From assembly GCA_036417435.1 (NCBI GenBank), contig CM070914.1:2108001-2172000 (forward strand): DNA of 64,000 nucleotides. The letters are read 5' to 3'. Below, one piece after another: positions 1-11,053 of this stretch. Source of the DNA: Inia geoffrensis. Taxonomy: Eukaryota; Chordata; Mammalia; Artiodactyla; Iniidae. The notes below the pieces were generated by a model. The model was not told the origin of the DNA, did not search any database, and saw only the letters and a list, made by a program, of their open reading frames with translations. The position numbers and the translations under genes were made by a program. Positions within the stretch are counted from its first letter, which is position 1. Every line of letters starts with the position of its first letter.

Positions 1-64
1 AACTTGGAAGAAAAATGATGCACAACCGAGGGCCCAGGAGTCCTCCAAAGGGTACTTCCTTTAA

Positions 65-70
65 AATAAA
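65..70 (+). promoter_or_regulatory. AATAAA hexamer in each unit (unit 1 copy)
   Basis: A canonical polyadenylation hexamer lies in an A/T-rich stretch following TTTAAA and recurs about every 1.38 kb, with exceptions such as units 13, 16 and 23 ('aaaacaaatcc'). The sequence gives no evidence that it is used; a chance match in A-rich sequence is equally plausible. Confidence 0.2.
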
Positions 71-176
71 TCCCAACAGCAATGAAGAACTCATGGAGAC
101 AGTTGCATACCTCCCTTTTTACACGGCTACTCAGGGTCTAACGTGGAGACGTGTTCTCTCATTGTTTCACTTTAGT

Positions 177-182
177 TCTAGA
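177..182. other. Single XbaI site per unit (unit 1 copy)
   Basis: TCTAGA in 'tagttctagagac' occurs once in each unit, except unit 26 ('ttctacagac'). It predicts a strong 1.38 kb ladder band and one 2.77 kb fragment across unit 26. Confidence 0.85.
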
Positions 183-610
183 GACTGTCATGCTCACCAC
201 CACCGAGGCCACGGAAGCACCTTGTTTGGACAGAGCCAATTCATATTTTTCCCCGAAGCATTCTTACAGGGTTGAGAGGCCTGTCAACAGCAGAAAATGT
301 CAGGTAGTTTCTAGGCAGCGTGAATGGAGCCTTCATATTGGGAAAACAAGTCTAGTTCCAGCAGGCCCCGATTTCCACGCGCACACTCATCATACGTCCC
401 TCGGGTTTCTAACAAGTCCAAAGGGAGACAAGGTTACCCAGTGTTTCCTTCCCTGAATCAACTTGTCGAAGTAGGGTTTTGTGCATCATGCGAACTGCCT
501 CAACCAAGCAACACACTTGGTATATGTGGGGCCGTCTAACTCTTCAAAAGTCTGCAGTGCCACGGGAAGAGCAGGCCTGAAATTGCAGTCAGAACGCACG
601 CTGACTCTCT

Positions 611-622
611 CCTGGCGCCAGG
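611..622. repeat. 12-base perfect palindrome (unit 1 copy)
   Basis: CCTGGCGCCAGG is its own reverse complement and contains GGCGCC. It recurs in nearly every unit; exceptions include units 12, 15 and 22 (cctgacgccagg), 25 (cctggggccagg), 28 (one-base loss) and 29. No function can be assigned from sequence. Confidence 0.8.
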
Positions 623-887
623 GTGAGTTCAGGCAGGAGGTCGTACATGGAATGCGAAGCCCATGGTTTCTCTGAGTGCAGCTCAACATGGGTAATGGGT
701 AAAATTTCGACGGCCTGAGGGACGTGCCGGAACGGTGTTCCTGAACCTCTGTGAGTGCTGGGGTACTTAAGCTGCTCCAAAACAGAGTGCAGTGCGTTTC
801 CCTACACTCAGCATACACAGAGTGGCTCCACAGGGCTACGGGACTGGATGTTGCTCAACAGACACAGGTGGGCCTGGGAGTACTTAG

Positions 888-897
888 TGTACTGTAC
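888..897 (+). repeat. Site B: tandem tgtac pair (unit 1 copy)
   Basis: Two adjacent tgtac pentamers. One pentamer is missing in units 6-10, 13, 16, 18, 20, 23, 24, 26, 27, 30, 34, 35, 37, 39 and 41, consistent with replication slippage or its spread. The pentamers lie beside an inverted pair 'agtac...gtact' that could form a small hairpin. Confidence 0.85.
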
Positions 898-1031
898 CTG
901 GCAATAACAGGATGCCCACATGAGCCTCCTAGGTGTCTGTAAAATCATACTGCCGTTTAAGATATGCAGAGCAGAGGTCACATGCTCATGGAAAGTGCTG
1001 GACACCTCCATTCCTACACGCAAATCAAAGC

Positions 1032-1037
1032 CTCGAG
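1032..1037. other. Site C variant CTCGAG (XhoI), unit 1
   Basis: Present only in the Cx units: 1032-1037, 5180-5185, 14846-14851, 18993-18998 and 28668-28673. It arises from a 5-base loss plus one substitution relative to 'cctaacctccagg' and is a clean diagnostic site for this unit class. Confidence 0.9.
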
Positions 1038-1379
1038 GCATGTGTTCATACTGGGTGCGCATTAAGTGACGCAGCATGGTAAGATGCTGACTTTCTCCTG
1101 GAGCACAGTGACTTCACGTACGAGGTCTTCTAAGTATTCAAGACAGAGTGTTTTCTCATGGCAGCTCACCCTCAGGGCCATGACAAAGACTTCCTGGGGA
1201 CATCGGACTCACCAGAAATGTGGTCCTGACGGTGCTCCAGGACTCGGGAAATGTAGCTCTCCTCTCGGGACATGCGGTGTGCAGCCCGTCACTCGGCACG
1301 TACACAGGTCCTCCGATGTACAGACCAGTGGGCCTCCATGTGGCTCAGCCTTCCCACAGGGCTCTGGAGGTACTCAGTG

Positions 1380-2763
1380 AACTTGGAGGAAAAATGATGC
1401 ACAACCGATGGCCCAGGAATCCTCCAAAGGGTACTTCCTTTAAAATAAATCCCAACAGCGATGAAGAACTCATGGAGACAGTTCCATGCCTCCCTTTTTA
1501 CACGGCTACTCAGGGTCTAACGTGGAGACGTGTTCTCTCATTGTTTCACTTTAGTTCTAGAGACTGTCATGCTCACCACCACCGAGGCCTTGGAAGCAAC
1601 TTCTTTGGACAGAGCCAATTCATATTTTTCCCCGAAGCATTCTTACAGGGTTGAGAGGCCTGTCAACAGCAGAGAATGTCAGGTAGTTTCTAGGCAGCGT
1701 GAATGGAGCCTTCAAATTGGGAAAACAAGTCTAGTTCCAGCAGGCCCCGATTTCCACGTGCACACTCATCATATGCCCTCGGGTTTCTAACAAGTCCAAA
1801 GGGAGACAAGGTTACCCAGTGTTTTCTTCCCTGAATCAACTTGTCGAAGTAGGGTTTTGTGCATCATGCGAACTGCCTCAACCAAGCAACGCACTTGGTA
1901 TATGTGGGGCCGTCTAACTCTTCAAAAGTCTGCAGTGCCACGGGAAGAGCAGGCCTGAAATTGCAGTCATAACGCACGCTGACTCTCTCCTGGCGCCAGG
2001 ATGAGTTCAGGCAGGAGGTCGTACATGGAATGCGAAGCCCATGGTTTCTCTGAGTGCAGCTCAGACTAGGGTAATGGGTAAAATTTCGACGGCCTGAGGG
2101 ACGTGCCAGAACGGTGTTCCTGAACCTCTGTGAGTGCTGGGGTACTTAAGCTGCTCCAAAACAGAGTGCAGTGCGTTTCCCTACACTCAGCATACACAGA
2201 GTGGCTCCAAAGGGCTACGGGACTGGATGTTGCTCAACAGACACAGGTGGGCCTGGGAGTACTTAGTGTACTGTACCTGGCAGTAACAGGATGCCCACAT
2301 TAGCCTCCTAGGTGTCTGTAAAATCATACTGCCGTTTAAGATATGGAGAGCAGAGGTCACATGCTCATGGAAAGTGCTGGACACCTCCGTTCCTACAAGC
2401 AAATCAAAGCCTAACCTCCAGGCATGTGTTCATGCTGGGTGCGCATTAAGTGACGCAGCATGGTAAGATGCTGACTTTCTCCTGGAGCACAGTGACTTCA
2501 CGTACGAGGTCTTCTAAGTATTCAAGACAGAGTGTTTTCTCATGGCAGCTCACCCACAGGGCCATGACAAAGACTTCCTGGGGACATCGGACTCACCAGA
2601 AATGTGGTCCTGACGGTGCTCCAGGACTCTGGAAATGTAGCTCTCCTCTCGGGACATTCGGTGTGCAGCCCGTCACTAGGCACGTACACAGGTCCTCCGA
2701 TGTACAGACCAGTGGGCCTCCATGTGGCTCAGCCTTCCCACAGGGCTCTGGAGGTACTCAGTG
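1380..2763 (+). repeat. Satellite unit 2 (1384 bp)
   Basis: No t at A, B2, C0, D+; E is TTG-A-C. A private one-base deletion in 'catatgccctcggg' near 1775 explains the length of 1384. Its counterpart is unit 5, but the last 300 bases differ from unit 5 in several markers (for example 'catcgg' against 'cttcgg'), so a conversion patch lies there. Confidence 0.96.
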
Positions 2764-4148
2764 AACTTGGAAGAAAAATGATGCACAACCGAGGGCCCAG
2801 GAGTCCTCCAAAGGGTACTTCCTTTAAAATAAATCCCAACAGCGATGAAGAACTCATGGAGACAGTTGCATGCCTCCCTTTTTACACGGCTACTCAGGGT
2901 CTAACGTGGAGACGTGTTCTCTCATTGTTTCACTTTAGTTCTAGAGACTGTCATGCTCACCACCACCGAGGCCATGGAAGCACCTTGTTTGGACAGAGCC
3001 AATTCATATTTTTCCCCGAAGCATTCTTACAGGGCTGAGAGGCCTGTCAACAGCAGAGAATGTCAGGTAGTTTCTAGGCAGCATGAATGGAGCCTTCAAA
3101 TTGAGAAAACAAGTATAGTTCCAGCAGGCCCCGATTTCCACGGGCACACTCATCCTACGTCCCTCGGGTTTCTAACAAGTCCAAAGGGAGACAAGGTTAC
3201 CCAGTGTTTCCTTCCCTGAATCAACTTGTCGAAGTAGGGTTTTGTGCATCATGCGAACTGCCTCAACCAAGCAACGCACTTGGTATATGTGGGGCCGTCT
3301 AACTCTTCAAAAGTCTGCAGTGCCACGGGAAGAGCAGGCCTGAAATTGCAGTCAGAACGCACGCTGACTCTCTCCTGGCGCCAGGGTGAGTTCAGGCAGG
3401 AGGTCGTACATGGAATGCGAAGCCCATGGTTTCTCTGAGTGCAGCTCAGACTAGGGTAATGGGTAAAATTTCGACGGCCTGAGGGACGTGCCAGAACGGT
3501 GTTCCTGAACCTCTGTGAGTACTGGGGTACTTAAGCTGCTCCAAAACAAAGTGCAGTGCGTTTCCCTACACTCAGCATACACAGAGTGGCTCCAAAGGGC
3601 TACGGGACTGGATGTTGCTCAACAGACACAGGTGGGCCTGGGAGTACTTAGTGTACTGTACCTGGCAGTAACAGGATGCCCACATTAGCCTCCTAGGTGT
3701 CTGTAAAATCATACTGCCGTTTAAGATATGGAGAGCAGAGGTCACATGCTCATGGAAAGTGCTGGACACCTCCGTTCCTACAAGCAAATCAAAGCCTAAC
3801 CTCCAGGCATGTGTTCATGCTGGGTGCGCATTAAGTGACGCAGCATGGTAAGATGCTGACTTTCTCCTGGAGCACAGTGACTTCACGTACGAGGTCTTCT
3901 AAGTATTCGAGGCAGAGTGTTTTCTCATGCCAGCTCACCCTCAGGGCCATGACAAAGACTTCCTGGGGACTTCGGACTCACCACAAATGTGGTCCTGACG
4001 GTGCTCCAGGACTCTGGAAATGTAGCAATCCTCCCGGGACAGGCGGTGTGCAGCCCGTCACTTGGCACGTACAGAGGCCCTCCGATGTACAGACCAGTGG
4101 GCCTCCATGTGGTTCAGCCTTCCCACAGGGCTCTGGAGGTACTCAGTG
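2764..4148 (+). repeat. Satellite unit 3 (1385 bp)
   Basis: No t at A, B2, C0, D+; E is ATG-C-G. Shares 'aagtatagttcc' with unit 6, marking it as the third member of the first triplet. Its end carries 'gggacaggcgg', also seen at the end of unit 10 just before the related unit 11. Confidence 0.96.
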
Positions 4149-5527
4149 AACTTGGAAGAAAAATGATGCACAACCGAGGGCCCAGGAGTCCTCCAAAGGG
4201 TACTTCCTTTAAAATAAATCCCAACAGCAATGAAGAACTCATGGAGACAGTTGCATACCTCCCTTTTTACACGGCTACTCAGGGTCTAACGTGGAGACGT
4301 GTTCTCTCATTGTTTCACTTTAGTTCTAGAGACTGTCATGCTCACCACCACCGAGGCCACGGAAGCACCTTGTTTGGACAGAGCCAATTCATATTTTTCC
4401 CCGAAGCATTCTTACAGGGTTGAGAGGCCTGTCAACAGCAGAAAATGTCAGGTAGTTTCTAGGCAGCGTGAATGGAGCCTTCATATTGGGAAAACAAGTC
4501 TAGTTCCAGCAGGCCCCGATTTCCACGCGCACACTCATCATACGTCCCTCGGGTTTCTAACAAGTCCAAAGGGAGACAAGGTTACCCAGTGTTTCCTTCC
4601 CTGAATCAACTTGTCGAAGTAGGGTTTTGTGCATCATGCGAACTGCCTCAACCAAGCAACACACTTGGTATATGTGGGGCCGTCTAACTCTTCAAAAGTC
4701 TGCAGTGCCACGGGAAGAGCAGGCCTGAAATTGCAGTCAGAACGCACGCTGACTCTCTCCTGGCGCCAGGGTGAGTTCAGGCAGGAGGTCGTACATGGAA
4801 TGCGAAGCCCATGGTTTCTCTGAGTGCAGCTCAACATGGGTAATGGGTAAAATTTCGACGGCCTGAGGGACGTGCCGGAACGGTGTTCCTGAACCTCTGT
4901 GAGTGCTGGGGTACTTAAGCTGCTCCAAAACAGAGTGCAGTGCGTTTCCCTACACTCAGCATACACAGAGTGGCTCCACAGGGCTACGGGACTGGATGTT
5001 GCTCAACAGACACAGGTGGGCCTGGGAGTACTTAGTGTACTGTACCTGGCAATAACAGGATGCCCACATGAGCCTCCTAGGTGTCTGTAAAATCATACTG
5101 CCGTTTAAGATATGCAGAGCAGAGGTCACATGCTCATGGAAAGTGCTGGACACCTCCATTCCTACACGCAAATCAAAGCCTCGAGGCATGTGTTCATACT
5201 GGGTGCGCATTAAGTGACGCAGCATGGTAAGATGCTGACTTTCTCCTGGAGCACAGTGACTTCACGTACGAGGTCTTCTAAGTATTCAAGACAGAGTGTT
5301 TTCTCATGGCAGCTCACCCTCAGGGCCATGACAAAGACTTCCTGGGGACATCGGACTCACCAGAAATGTGGTCCTGACGGTGCTCCAGGACTCGGGAAAT
5401 GTAGCTCTCCTCTCGGGACATGCGGTGTGCAGCCCGTCACTCGGCACGTACACAGGTCCTCCGATGTACAGACCAGTGGGCCTCCATGTGGCTCAGCCTT
5501 CCCACAGGGCTCTGGAGGTACTCAGTG
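4149..5527 (+). repeat. Satellite unit 4 (1379 bp)
   Basis: No t at A, B2, Cx, D+; E is ACG-C-G. It carries the same 'ctcaacatggg' one-base loss as unit 1 and starts the second copy of the first triplet. Unit 11 is a slightly older relative without that loss. Confidence 0.96.
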
Positions 5528-6912
5528 AACTTGGAGGAAAAATGATGCACAACCGATGGCCCAGGAATCCTCCAAAGGGTACTTCCTTTAAAATAAATCC
5601 CAACAGCGATGAAGAACTCATGGAGACAGTTCCATGCCTCCCTTTTTACACGGCTACTCAGGGTCTAACGTGGAGACGTGTTCTCTCATTGTTTCACTTT
5701 AGTTCTAGAGACTGTCATGCTCACCACCACCGAGGCCTTGGAAGCAACTTCTTTGGACAGAGCCAATTCATATTTTTCCCCGAAGCATTCTTACAGGGTT
5801 GAGAGGCCTGTCAACAGCAGAGAATGTCAGGTAGTTTCTAGGCAGCGTGAATGGAGCCTTCAAATTGGGAAAACAAGTCTAGTTCCAGCAGGCCCCGATT
5901 TCCACGTGCACACTCATCATATGTCCCTCGGGTTTCTAACAAGTCCAAAGGGAGACAAGGTTACCCAGTGTTTCCTTCCCTGAATCAACTTGTCGAAGTA
6001 GGGTTTTGTGCATCATGCGAACTGCCTCAACCAAGCAACGCACTTGGTATATGTGGGGCCGTCTAACTCTTCAAAAGTCTGCAGTGCCACGGGAAGAGCA
6101 GGCCTGAAATTGCAGTCATAACGCACGCTGACTCTCTCCTGGCGCCAGGGTGAGTTCAGGCAGGAGGTCGTACATGGAATGCGAAGCCCATGGTTTCTCT
6201 GAGTGCAGCTCAGACTAGGGTAATGGGTAAAATTTCGACGGCCTGAGGGACGTGCCAGAACGGTGTTCCTGAACCTCTGTGAGTACTGGGGTACTTAAGC
6301 TGCTCCAAAACAGAGTGCAGTGCGTTTCCCTACACTCAGCATACACAGAGTGGCTCCAAAGGGCTACGGGACTGGATGTTGCTCAACAGACACAGGTGGG
6401 CCTGGGAGTACTTAGTGTACTGTACCTGGCAGTAACAGGATGCCCACATTAGCCTCCTAGGTGTCTGTAAAATCATACTGCCGTTTAAGATATGGAGAGC
6501 AGAGGTCACATGCTCATGGAAAGTGCTGGACACCTCCGTTCCTACAAGCAAATCAAAGCCTAACCTCCAGGCATGTGTTCATGCTGGGTGCGCATTAAGT
6601 GACGCAGCATGGTAAGATGCTGACTTTCTCCTGGAGCACAGTGACTTCACGTACGAGGTCTTCTAAGTATTCAAGGCAGAGTGTTTTCTCATGGCAGCTA
6701 ACCCTCAGGGCCATGACAAAGACTTCCTGGGGACTTCGGACTCACCACAAATGTGGTCCTGACGGTGCTCCAGGACTCTGGAAATGTAGCAATCCTCCCG
6801 GGACATGCGGTGTGCAGCCCGTCACTCGGCACGTACAGAGGCCCTCCGATGTACAGACCAGTGGGCCTCCATGTGGTTCAGCCTTCCCACAGGGCTCTGG
6901 AGGTACTCAGTG
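5528..6912 (+). repeat. Satellite unit 5 (1385 bp)
   Basis: No t at A, B2, C0, D+; E is TTG-A-C. Matches unit 2 over its first two thirds, then switches to unit-3-like markers ('cttcgg', 'ccacaaatg', 'agcaatcctccc') in the last 300 bases. Confidence 0.96.
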
Positions 6913-8292
6913 AACTTGGAAGAAAAATGATGCACAACCGAGGGCCCAGGAGTCCTCCAAAGGGTACTTCCTTTAAAATAAATCCCAACAGCGATGAAGA
7001 ACTCATGGAGACAGTTGCATGCCTCCCTTTTTACACGGCTACTCAGGGTCTAACGTGGAGACGTGTTCTCTAATTGTTTCACTTTAGTTCTAGAGACTGT
7101 CATGCTCACCACCACCGAGGCCATGGAAGCACCTTGTTTGGACAGAGCCAATTCATATTTTTCCCCGAAGCATTCTTACAGGGCTGAGAGGCCTGTCAAC
7201 AGCAGAGAATGTCAGGTAGTTTCTAGGCAGCATGAATGGAGCCTTCAAATTGAGAAAACAAGTATAGTTCCAGCAGGCCCCGATTTCCACGGGCACACTC
7301 ATCCTACGTCCCTCGGGTTTCTAACAAGTCCAAAGGGAGACAAGGTTACCCAGTGTTTCCTTCCCTGAATCAACTTGTCGAAGTAGGGTTTTGTGCATCA
7401 TGCACACTGCCTCAACCAAGCAACGCATTTGGTATGTGTGGGGCCGTCTAACTCTTCAAAAGTCTGCAGTGCCACGGGAAGAGCAGGCCTGAAATTGCAA
7501 TCAGAACGCACGCTGACTCTCTCCTGGCGCCAGGGTGAGTTCAGGCAGGAGGTCGTACATGGAATGCGAAGCCCAAGGTTTCTCTGAGTGCAGCTCAGAC
7601 TAGGGTAATGGGTACAATTTCGACGGCCTGAGGGACGTTCCAGAACGGTGTTCCTGAACCTCTGTGAGTGCTAGGGTACTTAAGCTGCTGCAAAACAGTG
7701 TGCAGTGCGTTTCCCTACACTTAGCATACACAGACTGGCTCCAAAGGGCTACGGGACTGGATGTTGCTCAACAGACACAGGTGGGCCTGGGAGTACTAAC
7801 TGTACCTGGCAGTAACTGGATGCCCACATGAACCTTCTAGGTGTCTGTAAAATCATACTGCTATTTAAGATATGCAGAGCAGAGGTCACATGCTCATGGA
7901 AAGTGCTGGACACCTCCGTTCCTACAAGCAAATCAAAGCCTAACCTTCAGGCATGTGTTTATGCTGGGTGCGCATTAAGTGACGAAGCATGGTAAAACGC
8001 TGACTTTCTCCTGGAGCACACTGACTTCACGTACGAGGTCTTCTACGTATTCAAGGCAGAGTGTTTTCTCATGGCAGCTCACCTTCAGGGCCATGTCAAA
8101 GACTTCCTGGGGACATCGGACTCACCAGAAATGTGGTCCTGACGGTGCTCCAGGACTCTGGAAATGTAGCTCTCCTCTCGGGACATGCGGTGTGCAGCCC
8201 GTCACTCGGCACGTACACAGGCCCTCCGATGTACAGACCAGTGGGCCTCCATGTGGTTCAGTCTTCCAACAGGGCTCTGGAGGTACTCAGTG
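6913..8292 (+). repeat. Satellite unit 6 (1380 bp)
   Basis: No t at A, B1b, C0, D+; E is ATG-C-G. The first half matches unit 3, including 'aagtatagttcc'. From base 7404 ('catgcacac' instead of 'catgcgaac') it matches units 7 and 8. It is therefore a hybrid at the right end of the first triplet pair. Confidence 0.96.
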
Positions 8293-9673
8293 AACTTGGA
8301 GGAAAAATGATGCACAACCGAGGGCCCTAGGAGTCCTCCAAAGGGTCCTTCCTTTAAAATAAAACCCAACAGCGATGAAGAACTCATGGAGACAGTTGCA
8401 TGCCTCCATTTTTCCACGGCTACTAAGGGTCTAACGTGGAGACGTGTTCTCTCATTGTTTCACTTTAGTTCTAGAGACTGTCATGCTCACCACCACCGAG
8501 GCCATGGAAGCACCTTGTTTGGACAGAGCCAATTCATATTTTTCCCCGAAGTATTCTTACAGGGCTGAGAGGCCTGTCAACAGCAGAGAATGTCAGATAG
8601 TTTCTAGGCAGCATGAATGGAGCCTTCAAATTGAGAAAACAAGTCTAGTTCCAGCAGGCCCCGATTTCCACGGGCACACTCATCCTACGTCCCTCGGGTT
8701 TCTAACAAGTCCAAAGGGAGACAAGGTTACCCAGTGTTTCCTTCCCTGAATCAACTTGTCGAAGTAGGGTTTTGTGCATCATGCACACTGCCTCAACCAA
8801 GCAACGCATTTGGTATGTGTGGGGCCGTCTAACTCTTCAAAAGTCTGCAGTGCCACGGGAAGAGCAGGCCTGAAATTGCAATCAGAACGCACGCTGACTC
8901 TCTCCTGGCGCCAGGGTGAGTTCAGGCAGGAGGTCGTACATGGAATGCGAAGCCGAAGGTTTCTCTGAGTGCAGCTCAGACTAGGGTAATGGGTACAATT
9001 TCGACGGCCTGAGGGACGTGCCAGAACGGTGTTCCTGAACCTCTGTGAGTGCTGGGGTACTTAACCTGCTCCAAAACAGTGTGCAGTGCGTTTCCCTACA
9101 CTCAGCATACACAGACTGGCTCCAAAGGGCTACGGGACTGGATGTTGCTCAACAGACACAGGTGGGCCTGGGAGTACTAACTGTACCTGGCAGTAATTGG
9201 ATGCCCACATGAACCTTCTAGGTGTCTGTAAAATCATACTGCTATTTAAGATATGCAGAGCAGAGGTCACATGCTCATGGAAAGTGCTGGACACCTCCGT
9301 TCCTACAAGCAAATCAAAGCCTAACCTTCAGGCATGTGTTTATGCTGGGTGCGCATTAAGTGACGAAGCATGGTAAAACGCTGACTTTCTCCTGGAGCAC
9401 ACTGACTTCACGTACGAGGTCTTCTACGTATTCAAGGCAGAGTGTTTTCTCATGGCAGCTCACCCTCAGGGCCATGACAAACACTTCCTGGGGACATCGG
9501 ACTCACCAGAAATGTGGTCCTGACGGTGCTCCAGGACTCTGGAAATGTAGCTCTCCTCTCGTGACATGCGGTGTGCAGCCCGTCACTCGGCACGTACACA
9601 GGCCCTCCGATGTACAGACCAGTGGGCCTCCATGTGGTTCAGCCTTCCAACAGGGCTCTGGAGGTACTCAGTG
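8293..9673 (+). repeat. Satellite unit 7 (1381 bp)
   Basis: t at A, B1b, C0, D+; E is ATG-C-G. First of four neighbouring units (7-10) that share 'aataaaacc' in place of 'aataaatcc' and 'catgcacac'. Carries 'gaagccgaagg' near 8952, shared with unit 8. Confidence 0.96.
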
Positions 9674-11053
9674 AACTTGGAGGAAAAATGATGCACAACC
9701 GAGGGCCCTAGGAGTCCTCCAAAGGGTCCTTCCTTTAAAATAAAACCCAACAGCGAAGAAGAACTCATGGAGACAGTTGCATGCCTCCATTTTTCCACGG
9801 CTACTCAGGGTCTAACGTGGAGACGTGTTCTCTCATTGTTTCACTTTAGTTCTAGAGACTGTCATGCTCACCACCACCGAGGCCATGGAAGCACCTTGTT
9901 TGGACAGAGCCAATTCATATTTTTCCCCGAAGTATTCTTACAGGGCTGAGAGGCCTGTCAACAGCAGAGAATGTCAGGTAGTTTCTAGGCAGCATGAATG
10001 GAGCCTTCAAATTGAGAAAACAAGTCTAGTTCCAGCAGGCCCCGATTTCCACGGGCACACTCATCCTACGTCCCTCGGGTTTCTAACAAGTCCAAAGGGA
10101 GACAAGGTTACCCAGTGTTTCCTTCCCTGAATCAACTTGTCGAAGTAGGGTTTTGTGCATCATGCACACTGCCTCAACCAAGCAACGCATTTGGTATCTG
10201 TGGGGCCGTCTAACTCTTCAAAAGTCTGCAGTGCCACGGGAAGAGCAGGCCTGAAATTGCAATCAGAACGCACGCTGACTCTCTCCTGGCGCCAGGGTGA
10301 GTTCAGGCAGGAGGTCGTACATGGAATGCGAAGCCGAAGGTTTCTCTGAGTGCAGCTCAGACTAGGGTAATGGGTACAATTTCGACGGCCTGAGGGACGT
10401 GCCAGAACGGTGTTCCTGAACCTCTGTGAGTGCTGGGGTACTTAACCTGCTCCAAAACAGTGTGCAGTGCGTTTCTCTACACTCAGCATACACAGACTGG
10501 CTCCAAAGGGCTACGGGACTGGATGTTGCTCAACAGACACAGGTGGGCCTGGGAGTACTAACTGTACCTGGCAGTAACAGGATGCCCACATGAACCTTCT
10601 AGGTGTCTGTAAAATCATACTGCTATTTAAGATATGCAGAGCAGAGGTCACAGGCTCATGGAAAGTGCTGGACACCTCCGTTCCTACAAGCAAATCAAAG
10701 CCTAACCTCCAGGCATGTGTTTATGCTGGGTGCGCATAAGTGACGAAGCATGGTAAAACGCTGATTTTCTCCTGGAGCACACTGACTTCACGTACGAGGT
10801 CTTCTAAGTATTCAAGGCAGAGTGTTTTCTCATGGAAGCTCACCCTCAGGGCCATGACAAAGACTTCCTCGGGACATCGGACTCACCAGAAATGTGGTCC
10901 TGACGGTGCTCCAGGACTCTGGAAATGTAGCTCTCCTCTCGGGACATGCGGTGTGCAGCCCGTCACTCGGCACGTACACAGGCCCTCCGATGTACAGACC
11001 AGTGGGCCTCCATGTGGTTCAGCCTTCCAACAGGGCTCTGGAGGTACTCAGTG
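9674..11053 (+). repeat. Satellite unit 8 (1380 bp)
   Basis: t at A, B1b, C0, D+; E is ATG-C-G. A private one-base loss in 'gcgcataagtg' near 10736 explains the length. Closely related to unit 7. Confidence 0.96.

Larger units (their letters stand above)
1..1379 (+). repeat. Satellite unit 1 (1379 bp)
   Basis: No t at A, B2, Cx, D+; E is ACG-C-G. A one-base loss gives 'ctcaacatggg' near 691 instead of 'ctcagactaggg', shared only with unit 4. Nearly identical to unit 4, 4148 bases away. The left edge is the window edge; upstream sequence is not visible. Confidence 0.96.
1..3254 (+). repeat. First three-unit block, copy 1
   Basis: Units 1, 2 and the first half of unit 3 correspond to 4149-7403 at an offset of 4148-4149 bases. 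Shared rare states include 'ctcaacatggg' (units 1 and 4) and 'aagtatagttcc' (units 3 and 6). The two copies differ in a patch at the end of units 2 and 5. Confidence 0.88.
4149..7403 (+). repeat. First three-unit block, copy 2
   Basis: Tandem partner of 1-3254. The match ends at 7404, where 'catgcacac' replaces 'catgcgaac'. Confidence 0.88.

Noticed and set aside
65..70. A transcription unit ending at AATAAA in each unit
   Set aside because: A hexamer alone in A-rich sequence is weak evidence. No promoter, convincing exon structure or long frame accompanies it.
15..3038. Open frames of 60 to 150 codons on both strands
   Set aside because: The same few frames recur once per unit, overlap one another on both strands, and open or close with single-base changes. 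Unit lengths are mostly not multiples of three, and stops occur in all frames. Nothing resembled a known protein.
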